From the NCBI GenBank assembly GCA_003117195.1, contig BDSI01000074.1:269913-333912 (forward strand): a stretch of DNA of 64,000 bases. Reading direction: 5' to 3'. Positions 1 through 12,100 of this stretch are shown piece by piece; the first letter of the stretch is position 1, and each line of letters starts with the position of its first letter. The notes beneath the pieces are model-generated. The model ran no database searches, was not told the origin of the DNA, and saw nothing but the letters and a program-made list of their open reading frames with translations. This DNA comes from Eudorina sp. 2006-703-Eu-15. Taxonomy: Eukaryota > Chlorophyta > Chlorophyceae > Chlamydomonadales > Volvocaceae. A program made the translations under genes and the position numbers.

Positions 1-386
1 CAGGAGTCGCCCAATGCCGGGCCGGCTGACTCTCGCTTCGCGCTGGCCCCCATCCGCAATCCAGTCCTTTCGCAACCTCCCCCCCCCCGTCCGTGGACGT
101 GTGTTTTGCGACGGACCCGGCTGAATTACCCAGGCCCATCCTATGTGTTTAGAATTGCAACCCGCCCATCCTATGTGTGTTTATCCCGTTGGAGGGCACG
201 GAATGCACCCAGCTCTCAGCCGCCAGAACCGCCCTTGGTGGTGCATTGGTGCCATGCTAACGCATCCCGGACACTGACGTGGCCCTGCCATGCGCGTCGC
301 GCCCGTCCACTGCTGTCGCCCTGTCAACCAACCACACATGGCTCCTGGGTACACCCGCCCACGATCCGCTGCGCCTGGCTGTGCAG

Positions 387-3300
387 ATCCTGGGCGCCGT
401 GAAGCAGGAGGCGGCCGTGGTGTACCTGGCGCAGCAGCTGGTGGCGCACGAGGTGGTGGTGGCGGAGACCGCGAAGGTGCAGCAGAAGGCGCGCGCGGCC
501 GTGACGGCCATGTCGGCGGTGGAGCAGGCGGCCAAGGAGCTGGGGCAGGCCAACGCGAACGCGACGGACACGATGACGAAGCTGCAGGCGGCGGCGGCGC
601 AGCTGGACACGATAGCTCAGACCGGGAGCGGAGACAAAGGCAGCGGGAAAGGCGGCGGGAGCGGGTCATCGGGCAGCAAGGGGAAGGACGGCAAAGGGTC
701 GGGCGACTGGGGTCTGCAACACCTAGTCAAGGTACGAAAGGGGTTGAAGATAAGGAAAGCCCAGGTAGTACGGGTCGGGGCGCGTGCATGATAGCTTGCC
801 GCAGATCACGGCCCGAGCGTGCGCCGGGCGCAAGAACACCCCTATCGTGTTCGTGTACGGTACTCCAGAGGTCACCCCCCTCCTCCTTGTGTCTGGGCGG
901 TTTCCGGTTCAACGCCCCGCCTCGCCCCACATCCTCCTCGGTCTTCGCCTCCACCCTCTCCCTCCCTCCCTCCCTCCCTCCCTTCAGGAGCACACCAAAC
1001 ACGCCACGGAGACCAAGGTCTACAAGGCCGTCGAGGAGGCGCTGTCCGACACCAAGGACGAGCTGCAGCGGACCGCGGCGGGCGTGGCGGCCGTCATCAT
1101 GCAGCTCGACGCGGCGATCTCGCAACTCACGAGCGGCGCAGCCGCCGGCGCAGAGGGCGCAAACGCCACCTCCTCCTCCTCCTCCGCGGGGTGTACCGAC
1201 GGGTCGGGCTGCGCGCTGGCGGGGTCTGGCGGCGGCGCCAAGACCGGGACCATGCGGGACCGCGCGGGTGAAATGGCGCAGGAGCTGGGCAAGGCGCTGG
1301 GCGTCTTCAGCGAGGTCGCCGGGAATGCGACGGTGGCAGGTGCGGTGCCCCGGGTGGGCAGCGTAGGGGGGACGCGGGCTGTTGGATGGGGTTGTGGGTG
1401 TCCACAGGCGATGGGCAGTTGGATACAGGGCGTGGGGGAGTTCAAACGGAAAACGGGCCCAGAATGAAAACGGTCGCTTGGGCGTGTGAGGGGTTGCTAT
1501 GTCGTTCCGGACAGCTGAAGTCGTGTGTGGCACGTCACGGCTCCGAATACCGCGCATCGGTTTTTGACGTGGCGTGGCGTCACGCCATGTGGGTTAAAGG
1601 GAAAACACGTGGGTTAAGGGACGCAGTTGCACTCTGCGCCCCAGTGCCTTCGCAACAACCAAAGCCTCCCCCGAAGCTAATAGTCTGCGCTGCAGGTAAG
1701 TTCACCCCGCTGCGCGACATCCCCAAGCCACCCCGCAGGGTGCTTCTGCCCCCTCCCTTCCTTGTAATGAGCTGGTTCGCATGGCCCGCCCCATGTTGTT
1801 GTCATAACGCGCAGGCAAGTCCCTGGCCCAGGTGCGCGCCACCGCGGTGTCCACCCTGGCCGCGCTCAACCAGACCACCGCCGTGCTGGACCACGTCACG
1901 ACGGCGGTGCAGGCCGCGAAGAAGAGCAACAAGCACGACGACGAGGTCAAGAAAGCAGCCGCAATGGTGGGCTGCGGGCCGCGAGCGGCAGGAGGGGGCA
2001 CTCCAGGGCGCTCTTCCATGACCCTCATCTGTCTCGTCCGCTATGTGCTTGTCACCGGGAGCGCCTGTGGGCGTTTGCACAGGACTTCAGAGGGCGGGGA
2101 TCCGATCAAAACCATGGCAGGGCGGGGATCCGATCAAAACCATGGCAGGGCGGGGATCCGATCAAAACCATGGCTCTTCACCAAGGCATCCACGCTTGTC
2201 GGGTCAAAAAGCTAGTTGTTCAGCCCCATGCATGTTCACGACCTCGTCGGGTGTTCGTCGTCCGCGTGCTGGGAGGAGAAGGAGGAGCAGCGGCCCTCGC
2301 GCGCCGCCCGCTTCCCCGCGCGCCCTTCCGGCGCGGCCCTGCCGGTGCGCCGGGCGTTGCGCTGTGTGCCCGGCCCCGGATGACACCCGCGCGCTGCCCC
2401 GGCCGGCCGCACCCCCCACACACACAGGCCATGCAGCTGGCTCTCAACGCCACCGCCACCAGCGCCCTGGCCATCAAGCTGACCGGGGAGGCGTTGCAGC
2501 GATCCGCCACGGAGGAGGCCAGTGAGCTGCTGGGGATGCTGGTGCAGGTGCGGCAACCCGGGAGTGCTGACTGCGGGTTGTGTCGCCGGGGGGGCCGCGG
2601 CGCACGCATAGTGCAGTGGTCACCATGGAGCCAAACTGAAGGGCCACTGAGGGGCCACTGAAGGTGCCCCGGTCCCATGGGGGAGCCGGTGGGCGAGGCG
2701 GGTAGGCGTGTACCTCGTGAGCTGGGGATGGCCTCGCGGGCTGCGTTTCTCACATACACGGGGTGACGGCGGGATCGCGCCGACCGCCGCGCGTGTCACG
2801 GATGTAGGTGGACGGGGGCGCGCGTACGCAAGAGGCCGCCCGCCCGCCCGCCTGGGGTCCCCCCCCCCGGCTTGTTGCGGTGCGTCCCATAATTGAAGCG
2901 CCCCCCACGATGGCTGTGCCTTCCCCCTGGCCCCATGGGGGAAGGCGTAACTTTGGGTGTGCCAGGGTTCCTTTCTGGGTTTGAACGTGTGTTTAACCCC
3001 TTGCCTCCATGGTTTCCTCTGCGCTTGCCCCCATGATTTCCTCTGCCCCTGCCGGCCACACCCCACCCTGAAGGTCTCCCACGACCTGGAGAAGACCTCC
3101 AACCGGGCCAAGGTGGCCAAGGCGAGAAAAGCAGATGCCAACGCCACCGCCGCGGCGGGGGGCGCCACGGACACGTCCTCCGGCCTGGGAGCCGCCTCCA
3201 CAGGCGTCTCGTTCACCAGCGAGGAGGGGTCCGACGCCACCAGCGGCACCGCCAACGCCACGGCCGCCACCAGCAGCACAGACGGTTCATCCAGCGCGGG

Positions 3301-5277
3301 CACTGCCGCAGGTACGGACACGGAAAGCGGCGGAGGCAGCAGCAGCACAACAAGCCGCGGGGCTGGCAGCGGCAGGCGCGGCGGTGGCGGTGCGGCAAGT
3401 ACCTCGCGGAAAGGCGGCGGCGGCAGCAGCAGCGGTAGCGGGTCGTCATCCAGGAGCGGCGCCAAGACGAAAGCGGCCGGTGGCGAGAAACAGACTGGAG
3501 CTGGCAGCAGCTCAGCAGGTGAGCAGGGCGCGCTGGTGGACCTGCCTACGAACAGCACCGGCGATGTCGTGGGGGCTGGCGGCGGCAGCGGCGGCGGCGG
3601 CGACGCGACGGCGACGCTGACGTCGCCCGCCGCGATCGACACCGACCGCGCTGCGGAAGCCGCGGGCCAGCTGGAGCAGGTCATCAAGGACCTGAACAGC
3701 AAGATCGCGGCCGCCACCGCCGCGACGTCGGGGGACACCGCCAGCGCGGCGGCTGCGGCGGCAGCCGCCGCGGCGGTGGCCTCATCCGCGGCCGCCGCCA
3801 GCAGCACCACCGTTGCGACCGGCGCCACCGCGGCGCAGAGCGGCAAGGGCAAGGCCGCGGACGGTGCGCTGGTGGACCTGGGGGTCGATGCGTCGGCGGC
3901 GGGCAGCGGTGGCGATGCGACCCAGGCCGCGACCGTGGTGGACGGCGCTGTGTCCGGCGGCCTGGGTGGCACCTTGAACGTGTCGGGCATCGCGGCGGCG
4001 CTGCAGGACGCGGTGGCTGTCACCAAGGTGAAGCAGGAGGAGGCGCTGCAGGAGATCCGGGACAGCCTGACCAACACCAACGCCAAGGTGGCGGAGCGCG
4101 TCGTGGACATCCTGAAGGACATCTCCGAAACCACCAACGGCGAAGTCGGCAAAGGTGCGGTTCGTGTACGGCACGGTACGGCACTATGCGGGGAGCATAA
4201 GCAGCAGAGTCTGTGTTTGTCTGTGTTTGTGTTGACGTAATGTGTGGTGGCGCAAGTGTGCTCCCGCGTTGGGGTGGGGTGGGTCGGGGTGGGGTGGGGT
4301 GGGCGCCTGAGGGCCTTCGCCACCGCCGCGGCGGGGCCCCGCTGGGGATGGGATCGCCCCGCCCTCAGTTTGCGACACCCAAGCCCTGTGGGCCCCTCCG
4401 GGTTCCCTCTCACGAACCGCTCCCTCGATACGCGCTCTACACCCGCCCGCCCTCCCGCAGTCCTGAAGACCGCCACGGACGACTCCGCGACTGAGGTGTC
4501 GGCAGTCATGACGGGCGGCGGCGGCGAGGCGGCCGCGGGGGCGGTGGTGGCTGCGGGGGTTGGCGCCGAGTCCGGGGACAGCAGCGGCGGCGGGGGCGGC
4601 GGGGGCGGCGGCGGCGGCGGCGGCACGAACATCGTTGGGGAGGCGATCCTGGGGCTGGTGCACAAGATCACGGATGGCGGGAAGGCGGTCGAGCAGGGCG
4701 GCACAGAGGGCGCCAAGGCGGAGGGCGACAAGGTGGAGGGCCCCGTCGTCAAGGTGGATGAGGAGGGGAACCTTGTACAGGTGAGGAGCTGCGACCCGGA
4801 TGGGGGGGCGTGCGATGAACACGGCTCTCGACGAGCTTGAGTTAGCACCGTCGATAGACGCGCCCACTGCCCGTCGCCTCCCTCCTGGAGCTCCCCTGGC
4901 GAGATTTATCCTCGAGTGCCCAGGGGGGCCGAGTCTTACCGGCCCGAAGGCCTCGCGGTGGTGTACCGTTGCAGCTTGCTGAGAAGCGTGGGCGGCGCCT
5001 CGGCTGCTTTCCTCGCCGACGCCCGCAGGAGGAGGGCGATGGCGACGGGGTGGTAGGTCCGACGGTCAAAGACTCGGATGTCAAGGCCGCAGCGGACGCC
5101 AAGGCGGCAGCGGACGCCAAGGCGGCGGCGGACGCCTCCACAGCCCGCCAGTCCAAGAAGGAGGAGCCGGACACCAGGACCGGTGACGCCGGCTCAGAGG
5201 ACACCTCCGGCGTCGTAAAGCTCCGAAAACTGGGGATAGGCCTGGGGCTGGGGTCGGGCAGGGCCGCGGCGGGGTAG
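387..5277 (+). CDS. Ala-rich coiled-coil-like protein of unknown function, seven exons
   Basis: I do not recognise this family. Exons 387-731, 988-1339, 1815-1966, 2428-2547, 3074-4154, 4461-4780 and 5029-5277 each sit between AG and GT and keep one reading phase to a TAG, giving about 872 residues. The conserved-looking parts are Ala/Lys/Glu/Gln/Thr-rich amphipathic helices (for example ETKVYKAVEEALSDTKDELQ in exon 2 and DLEKTSNRAKVAKARKADA at the start of exon 5), consistent with coiled coil. Between them lie Ser/Gly/Ala low-complexity runs, including a 13-residue Gly run in exon 6. Exon 7 holds an 18-bp tandem repeat coding AKAAAD (5081-5136). Several N-x-T/S sequons occur, but no signal peptide or catalytic motif is visible. 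The 5' end is uncertain: exon 1 is open upstream to an ATG at 279, or is spliced at 387 to an exon before the window. The C-terminus after about 5220 could also be intron. The 742-residue minus-strand frame over it is an antisense shadow. Confidence 0.6.
2092..2175 (+). repeat. 28-bp tandem repeat, three copies, in an intron
   Basis: The unit contains GGCGGGGATCCGATCAAAAC followed by CATGGCAG and occurs three times with a 28-bp period. It lies in the intron between exons 3 and 4 of the Ala-rich gene. The copies are almost identical, so the expansion looks recent. Confidence 0.9.
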
Positions 5278-8200
5278 GGCCTGTAGGGTAGGGACTGTTA
5301 CCGTTGTTGGGGAAACCAGCGGCGGGTTCGTTTCGGACCTTGCGGGACCGGCACCCGAAGGGGGGGGCCGTCTGACGCTGCGTTGAGTCGTGGTAGGTGT
5401 TCTGACCGGGAGCGCTCTCACCTTACCGGATGCGACATCTGCTGTACGCGGCGGGGTTCGTCAGCTCGGCCTTCGGGCCCGCACGGCAGGACCCCCCGCG
5501 CGTCGCCCCGTGTTTGTGATGGGGAGGAGGGGAGGAGGGGCGTTGAGGCAGAGGAGGACGTGGTGCGGGCTGGTCAGGGTGAGAGGGGGGGCAGCGGGGC
5601 GGACGACGCGGCTGTGCTGGTGTGGCCCCAGCGGAGTGCACCGCCATTGACTCCGCGGCCCCCGGGGGGCTCTCGGGCGGTGGTAGGGGGTTTTACGGGG
5701 GGCCCTGAAGCTGCTGCAATCCGCAGGGAGGCGGCGCCCGTGGCAGCAAGCGTTGCAGCCCTGGAGGGACGGCGCATGTGTGCCAAGTGCTGTCGTCCGC
5801 GTGGGCACACGTACAGGTACACAATGAGAGGGCATACAGCGTCGTATGGCCCAGGCGCCTGTATGCCGTCTCGAGTAGGGCACATAGCATGTACAGCAGT
5901 ACTAGGTGCAGTAGAGCACATGTTCACCGCATGACACGTGCGAGGGCGATTCGAGTGACGCCGCGCCACACAATAGGATGTGCTGCTGAAGAACAACCTG
6001 GTTTAGGTATTCCGGTGTGCGGCTTGCACCCGGCGCGTAGGAGATTTCCTTCTTGTACAGCGCCGCAATGCAGCCGCCATCACACATTGACATTGACTTA
6101 GGTAGACACATTGACTTCGCCCTGCAAGAGGCGGTCTGCAGTGACCAATATTGCATAAAGCTATGGCGCCACGCGCGTGGTTGATGTGATGGGATCATGG
6201 GAAGTACGGCTGGTGGGATCATGGGAAGTACGACGGGTGGGGCTCGCAGCGTCCTGCTGAGAAGCGTTGGTTGCGCGTCTTGCGTTGCCGGCGCCCGCTG
6301 CCGTGCCCATCCTGCCAAGATCATCACCTCCCGACTAGTTTGTGTTGATCATCGCTGTCGGACGTTGCATGTCTTTCGAGAAGACAGTTTCAGGGGGTCG
6401 GTTGAAGGTGCCGCGCCCCCGGGTGCTGCGTGCGGGAAGAGCGGGAGTGGGGTCGCCCCCGTCTTGCTGTCTGGGGTGGGACCATTCCACAACTCAGGCC
6501 CAACAACGTTACGCCGCGCACGCGAAGGGTCCGGAGCTACGGTCCTGGAACGTGGAACGACGTACGGCAGCTGCCATCGTTGTCGTGGCTGGGGCTGGGG
6601 GCGAGGCTGGGGCGTGCGTGTTGTCTGCGCCATTCCTGACGGGTTGCGAGGGTGTGAACGCCGGGACCGTGGCAAGTGTCACGGACAGGCGTGAGGAGGC
6701 GGACAGACGCGATGGGTGTGGTCTTGAGCGACGGCGCCACGGTCTTGTCGTCTCGTCTCGACGGATGGGGGACCCGAGAGGAGGTGCGGGAGGGTGTGGC
6801 CGAGTGATTTACTCAGGCGTCGATAGGCCTCCCCCCCACCCGGGGGAACTCAGCGGTTTGTGTTCTTTCATGTGACCGCCCTCGGGGCATGGGGGGCTCA
6901 AGAAGCTGCACGGCAGCGACGTAATGCCGGGATGGCGGGCGGTCTCAGCTCTCAACTGGTGCGGCCCGCGGCCCCATGGGTCCTGGGCGAGCGAGGCTGA
7001 GGGCGGCCGGACGCGAGCACGTGCTACGCATCACACCGCATGTGCGTGCCTTGCCCATTCCGGATTGGTTACGGGGCCGCCGCCTCCCGTGCGGTTGATG
7101 CATAGGGCGATGGTGTCGGGGGGATGCGGGGCGGCGCCCTGTCCTGTTGGGTGCCAGCGCAGTCGGGGAAGCCGACAGGCCGGCGGGTTGTCATTCGTCA
7201 AAGCTTGCTTGCTGTGCTCGTGCGCGCTGCCCGCGGCTGCCGGATGGGCAATGTGCCCTTCGGCCATTCGGCCACGCGCTCGCGGTGCGGCCCATGTCAC
7301 CCGATCTCGGGGCGCTTGCTCCGGGCCGAAGGTCGCGCAGGCGAGATCGAGCGCTGCTCCTCCCCAGGCCGGAAACTCGCAGAGGGCCGTGGAGCTGCGC
7401 AGAGGGCCGTGGAGCTGCGCGCTGCTCGAAGAGCAAATGGGTCGCTGTATCAAAGCCCGCGAGTGCGGGACGCGCTCGAGGCACCCTCGCGACCGGGCCT
7501 CGTCCAGGCCCCCCGAGTTGCCACCGGCGGGAGCATGTCCTCGGGGCGCCATCGACGCGCGCATCCAGTCCCTCATCCCTTGGCGCCCTGTCCTCCCTGT
7601 CTACCGCAGCGTGTGTGGTCCGGCCCGACACGTACGGTACCACCAGACGGTTGGCGTAAACGTTTCAATTGGGGCGTCGCCGGACAGTCCGATTGAACCA
7701 ATGCCGCACAGCTCCAACCCGCACGCTCTGAACTAAACTGAACGCTCAGGACATTGTGGCTCAGGACCTTGTCCCGCGCGATGCCGGTCTGCTAGCCAGG
7801 GCTAGGCCTCACCTGGCCGCCCCGCACAGCCGGCCGCCCGACCTCGCCACACCTCACCCCGGAGGGGGAGGACTGGGCCCCGTACTCCCTCCGGGCCGCT
7901 GTCGTTCTCGGGCGTGTGCCCCCAAGGCCTCAAGCACCTCAAACCAACGTCACGACTTCACACAAGGGATCCCGCTGGCCTCCCATGTGGGCCCTTACCC
8001 TCCTGGATAGCCCGCGCTGCTCAACCGCGAATCCCACCGCCCAGCACGAACGGCTGTGCGGGTGGAGAGCGCTCCCCTCACCGGCCGGACTCCCAACCCC
8101 TCGGCGCCCCCTTCTTCCCCCCCAGGTCCCAATCCCAGCAGCCACCCTCCCCTCTTTGCGCTACACTCCGCATTCTATCGCAGCCTCCTCCTCCCACTAC

Positions 8201-9101
8201 ACCGGATGGGCTCGCTGTACATGGACTCAGACACGGCAGCTCTATATGCGAGGACAGCTACCCCGGTGCTCGGCCCTCCTTGCCCTGGGCCCCCCTTTCG
8301 GCCCTCCGATGCACGGTCGCCCACACGGGGCCTAGTGCCGGTGGTGGGGGTGGGGGTGCTGGGATACACGAAATTGATAGACATAATGACGCTGCGCTGG
8401 TGGCGGTGGAAAGTGGTGGTGGTGGTGATGGGATTACGGCGCCAGCCCCGCAACCCATCGGGCCCGCGATCTCCCCCGCTGCATACCCGCCTCCCGCCCC
8501 TGCTGCCTCTCTAATCCCGCACACCCGCACCCAACATTCCCGCACCCGCACCCGCACTCACAAGTTGACACAGACCCAGTCGCCGCGCCGTCATATCATC
8601 AAGAAGTTATCAAGAAGAGAAAAGATAGTCCGACAGATCGTCCCTTAAAGCTCAAACGGCTAGTCCCTCAAACGGCCTGGCTTCAACCACAGATCCCCCC
8701 CGGCATCTGCGGTGTGTGCTGCCAAGCCGCTACTCGCTGCCTCCCGCTTGCCAACGTCCGCCCCAACCCACTGCCGGACCCACTCGACGCGTCTGCGCGG
8801 GGGACCGTCGCAAGCAGGCCCCACGGCCCCCTCCACCGCGCCCTGCGCCGCCCCCCGCCTAACCGTCCGCAGCCCCGCCCATCCCCCCCCGGTTCCCCAC
8901 AGTCGGTAGGGATCCCTCACGTCCCACATCCCCTGCCACACAGCTCACCCAAGGCCTTCCCCACAACCCCAACCCATCCCACCACCTCCACCTCCAAACA
9001 TAGGCCTCATCGCCGCGGCTGCGTCCTCAGTCTGCGCCGCGGTCGCCGCCGCGAGTGCGCATCTCTCCCAAGGGGGGCAGGAGGAGGAGGAGGGCGGCCG
9101 C
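5278..9101. other. Gene-poor convergent interval with short direct repeats
   Basis: This lies between the 3' ends of the Ala-rich gene (plus strand) and the ACR gene (minus strand). Open frames of up to 270 codons exist on both strands, but none shows a recognisable domain or a splice-consistent chain. I read them as chance frames in GC-rich DNA. Visible structure is limited to an 18-bp direct repeat with 24-bp spacing (6191-6208 and 6215-6232) and a 20-bp tandem duplication (7381-7420). Parts are presumably 3' UTR of the two flanking genes. Confidence 0.5.
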
Positions 9102-12100
9102 TCACATCGACCCGGACGACGAGATGGCGCTGTCGTACGATCCGACGACACCGCCCTGGCTGCCGCCGCCCCAGCCCTTGTTCCAGCGCCGCTCCAGGAT
9201 GCTGAACCGGAACTTCCCGGCGCCGGGCGGGGGCCCCCCACCCGCCCCCGGCCCCGGCCGGAGGGAGCCGTTGGCGAAGCGGGACTGGCCGGGGGACGAG
9301 CCGCCTGGGCGGACAGGAGGGGGCGGGGACCCAAGGGGCGAAACACGGATTGGCGGCGCGACGAGAATGAACGGATGTTGATAGCTGTGATGGAACTGGG
9401 GGGTGCTGAGCTTTGACGCCGTGTGCAGGGCATGCAGTCAGGAATCCGCCCAACCCGGCTCAGCCGTTGGCGGCGAAGTACCGAACGTGGATGCAGCAGT
9501 GGGAGGGCGAGCAACGGCCCAGCCGATAGGGCGCAGGGCAACGGGCGGCGACGGCCCCTGCCCCGACAGCGGGGGTAACAAGTGGCAGCCAGCCGCAACC
9601 CTCAGCCCGAGCGACCGCCTCGCCACCGGAGGGGCCCCGAAGGGCCTCCCTGCCAGCAGGCCAGCAGCGCCCGGCCTTGACCCCAACACCACCCACCTCT
9701 GCTGTGCGACCACCACCCAAGCGACCCGGCGGCCCCCAAAATCTCCCGCACCGCAGCTCGGGTCTCTTCACCCGGAGCTGCCCCCCGACTGAGCCGTCCC
9801 GCCCGCTCGCCCGAGTGCGTAACCGAAATTGCCGTACCGACGGGTGGCCCGTGCGAGGGGCCGTACACGTCGTGCGCCATGATGCCGCCCACCGCCTCGC
9901 AGATCCGCTGTACGAGGGACTGTTCGGGCAGCTGCCCTCGCGTGTCGGTGATGGTGAACTCGAACATGGCCGCGTCCTGGTGGGTGCGCACATCAGCACT
10001 GCGGAGGGAGGGAGGGAGGGAGGGGCGTAGCGGGAGGGACGGAGCGGGAGGGTCGGGGGGGCGGGGCAGGGAGGGTGTAGGACAGTGGCAGGGAGGGGCA
10101 GGATGGGGCAGGGATTACGGTGACGAATCTGTGGCCGACATACCGTACTTGGCTGAGCTGACTGCGACAGCTAAGATTGGGCGCGCCCGTTAACATGTGC
10201 CCCGCCCCCACCCATCCTGCCCATCCTGGCTCCGCCCCCACCATCCGCCCCCCCCCATCCCGCCCCCCTCCGCCCCTGCCCATCCCGCCCCCGCCGTCCC
10301 TCACCGGGTGATCCAGAAGCCGCCGCTGCTGAGCGCCGAGAAGAGGTTCACCAGGGCGGACCGATCCGAGCTCTGGACGCAGACCTTGGTGCCACGGGGG
10401 AAGCGCCGCTGTACGGCACTCTCCAGCATGTACCGCAGCTTCGCCGCGCGGCGCTCGTCCCAGACGCACTCGCCGTACCTGCACACCAACCCCGAGTGCG
10501 CAGCCGCGGGGACAGCAGACGAGCCCCGGGGGCCACCTCGGATTACCGCACGTCATGCCGCGGCATTCCGTCCCTCAGCCGCCCAGCAACCTCACGGGCG
10601 TGGGTCGTGCGGTGGTGGTGGTAGTGATACCGACTGCTGGGGTAGGGACACATTGGACGGCCCACCGGGGGCCAAGAGGCCGGGCGTCGAGCCCGCGGGC
10701 ATCTTGAAAGGCAAACCCCCTTGTCACTGGCTGCTCGGCCCCCTCTTGCCACCCCCTCCGTCGCCCCCTCTTGCCACCCCCTCCGTCGCCCCCTCTTGCC
10801 ACTCCCGCTGTCACCCGCACCTAGGCCGAACGTAGAAGAGCTGGCTGGCGGCGTCCCCCTCCGAGTCGATGGTGGCGTGGTAGATGTCGTAGTTCATGTC
10901 GGCCAGGGTGCAGACCTGCGGACCCAAACACACACACACAGACCGCTGCTTAGTTTCTTTTAATATACACAGACACAAGTACGGCATCGCCGTACGCGAA
11001 TGTACGGTACCGATGACCACTGCGATCGACGCGGGGAGGGTGCGCCACAAGCACAAACATAAACATCTGCAGCGAGGGGGGCGCCGTCACACACCCCGTG
11101 TGCGCCTTACTTGGGTACCCTCTGGAGGTCAGACCCACATGGCCGGGGTTCCTCGTTTGCGCGCCTAGCTGTTGAGGGCTAACCCCCTCCTTCGGGCCCG
11201 ACAGTCATGCCCCAAGGACACCCCCCCCCTCTTGTCCACGCACTGCACCCCCCTGCGGCGAAATCCTCTCCTTCCGCTTCCCCTCCTTGGCCCCCCCCGC
11301 TGACTCCCTCCCCCTCTCCCTCCCCGTCAACCCCTCTCCTCCCCCCCGTGCTCCCAGTACCACGTGACACGTCATATAGAGTAGTGAGATTACGTCACAT
11401 CGGCGTTCGACACACACCGGGTGCGGCCCCCTGATGCCCCCCAGATGTCTCCATTTGGCGGTCCCCTTCCCTCTCCTCCACGCCTTTCGGGGCCCCTCCC
11501 CTCCCCGCCCCGCCCCTTACCCGCCCATTGGGCCCCGGCCCCTCCCCTCCCGGCCCTGCTACGCTCGCCACCGCCTCGCCGCTCGCCCCCTCACCGTGTC
11601 GAAGAACAACTTATTGCGGTCCCGGCACTGGATGGTGACCAGCCAGTAGTTGAGCACCGCCGAGTGCTGAATCCGCACCTCACTGCGCCGCAGCTGCGCC
11701 AGCTGGTCATGACCGACACCACCAACACCACCACCAGAACCACCGCCACCCGCGCCCGATCCCGATCCCGCCTCCGGCGTGGGGCCGCCCGCCTCCACGC
11801 CGCCCACCGTCGCCGCCGTCGCCGTCGGCGCCGGCGCCAGCGTCGGCTGCCCCGTCTCCGACTCGTCGCCCGTCACCGTCATCATTCGGCCGCTGACGGT
11901 GCGGCTCGCCGCCGGATGACCCGTGGGTCCGCCGCCGCTCTGCTGCCCCTGGAGCGCGTTCGAACTGGAGCACCGCTCGAACGACCGCGAGCCGGCCGTC
12001 GAGGTCGTCGCCGGCGTCGTTCCCGCGGCCGATGAAACGCCCGGCGACGGCAGCGACGGCGGCGGGCCGGTGACACCGGTGCCGCCGCCGCCGCCGCAGC

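Noticed and set aside
2620..4848. 742-residue open frame on the minus strand
   Set aside because: It is antisense to the phase-consistent plus-strand exons 5 and 6 and reads Pro/Ala/Leu runs, a typical shadow of Gly/Ala-coding GC-rich DNA.
6924..7736. 270-codon plus-strand frame in the gene-poor interval
   Set aside because: Overlapping frames on both strands are equally long and none has a domain; a tandem duplication at 7381-7420 adds to the open length.
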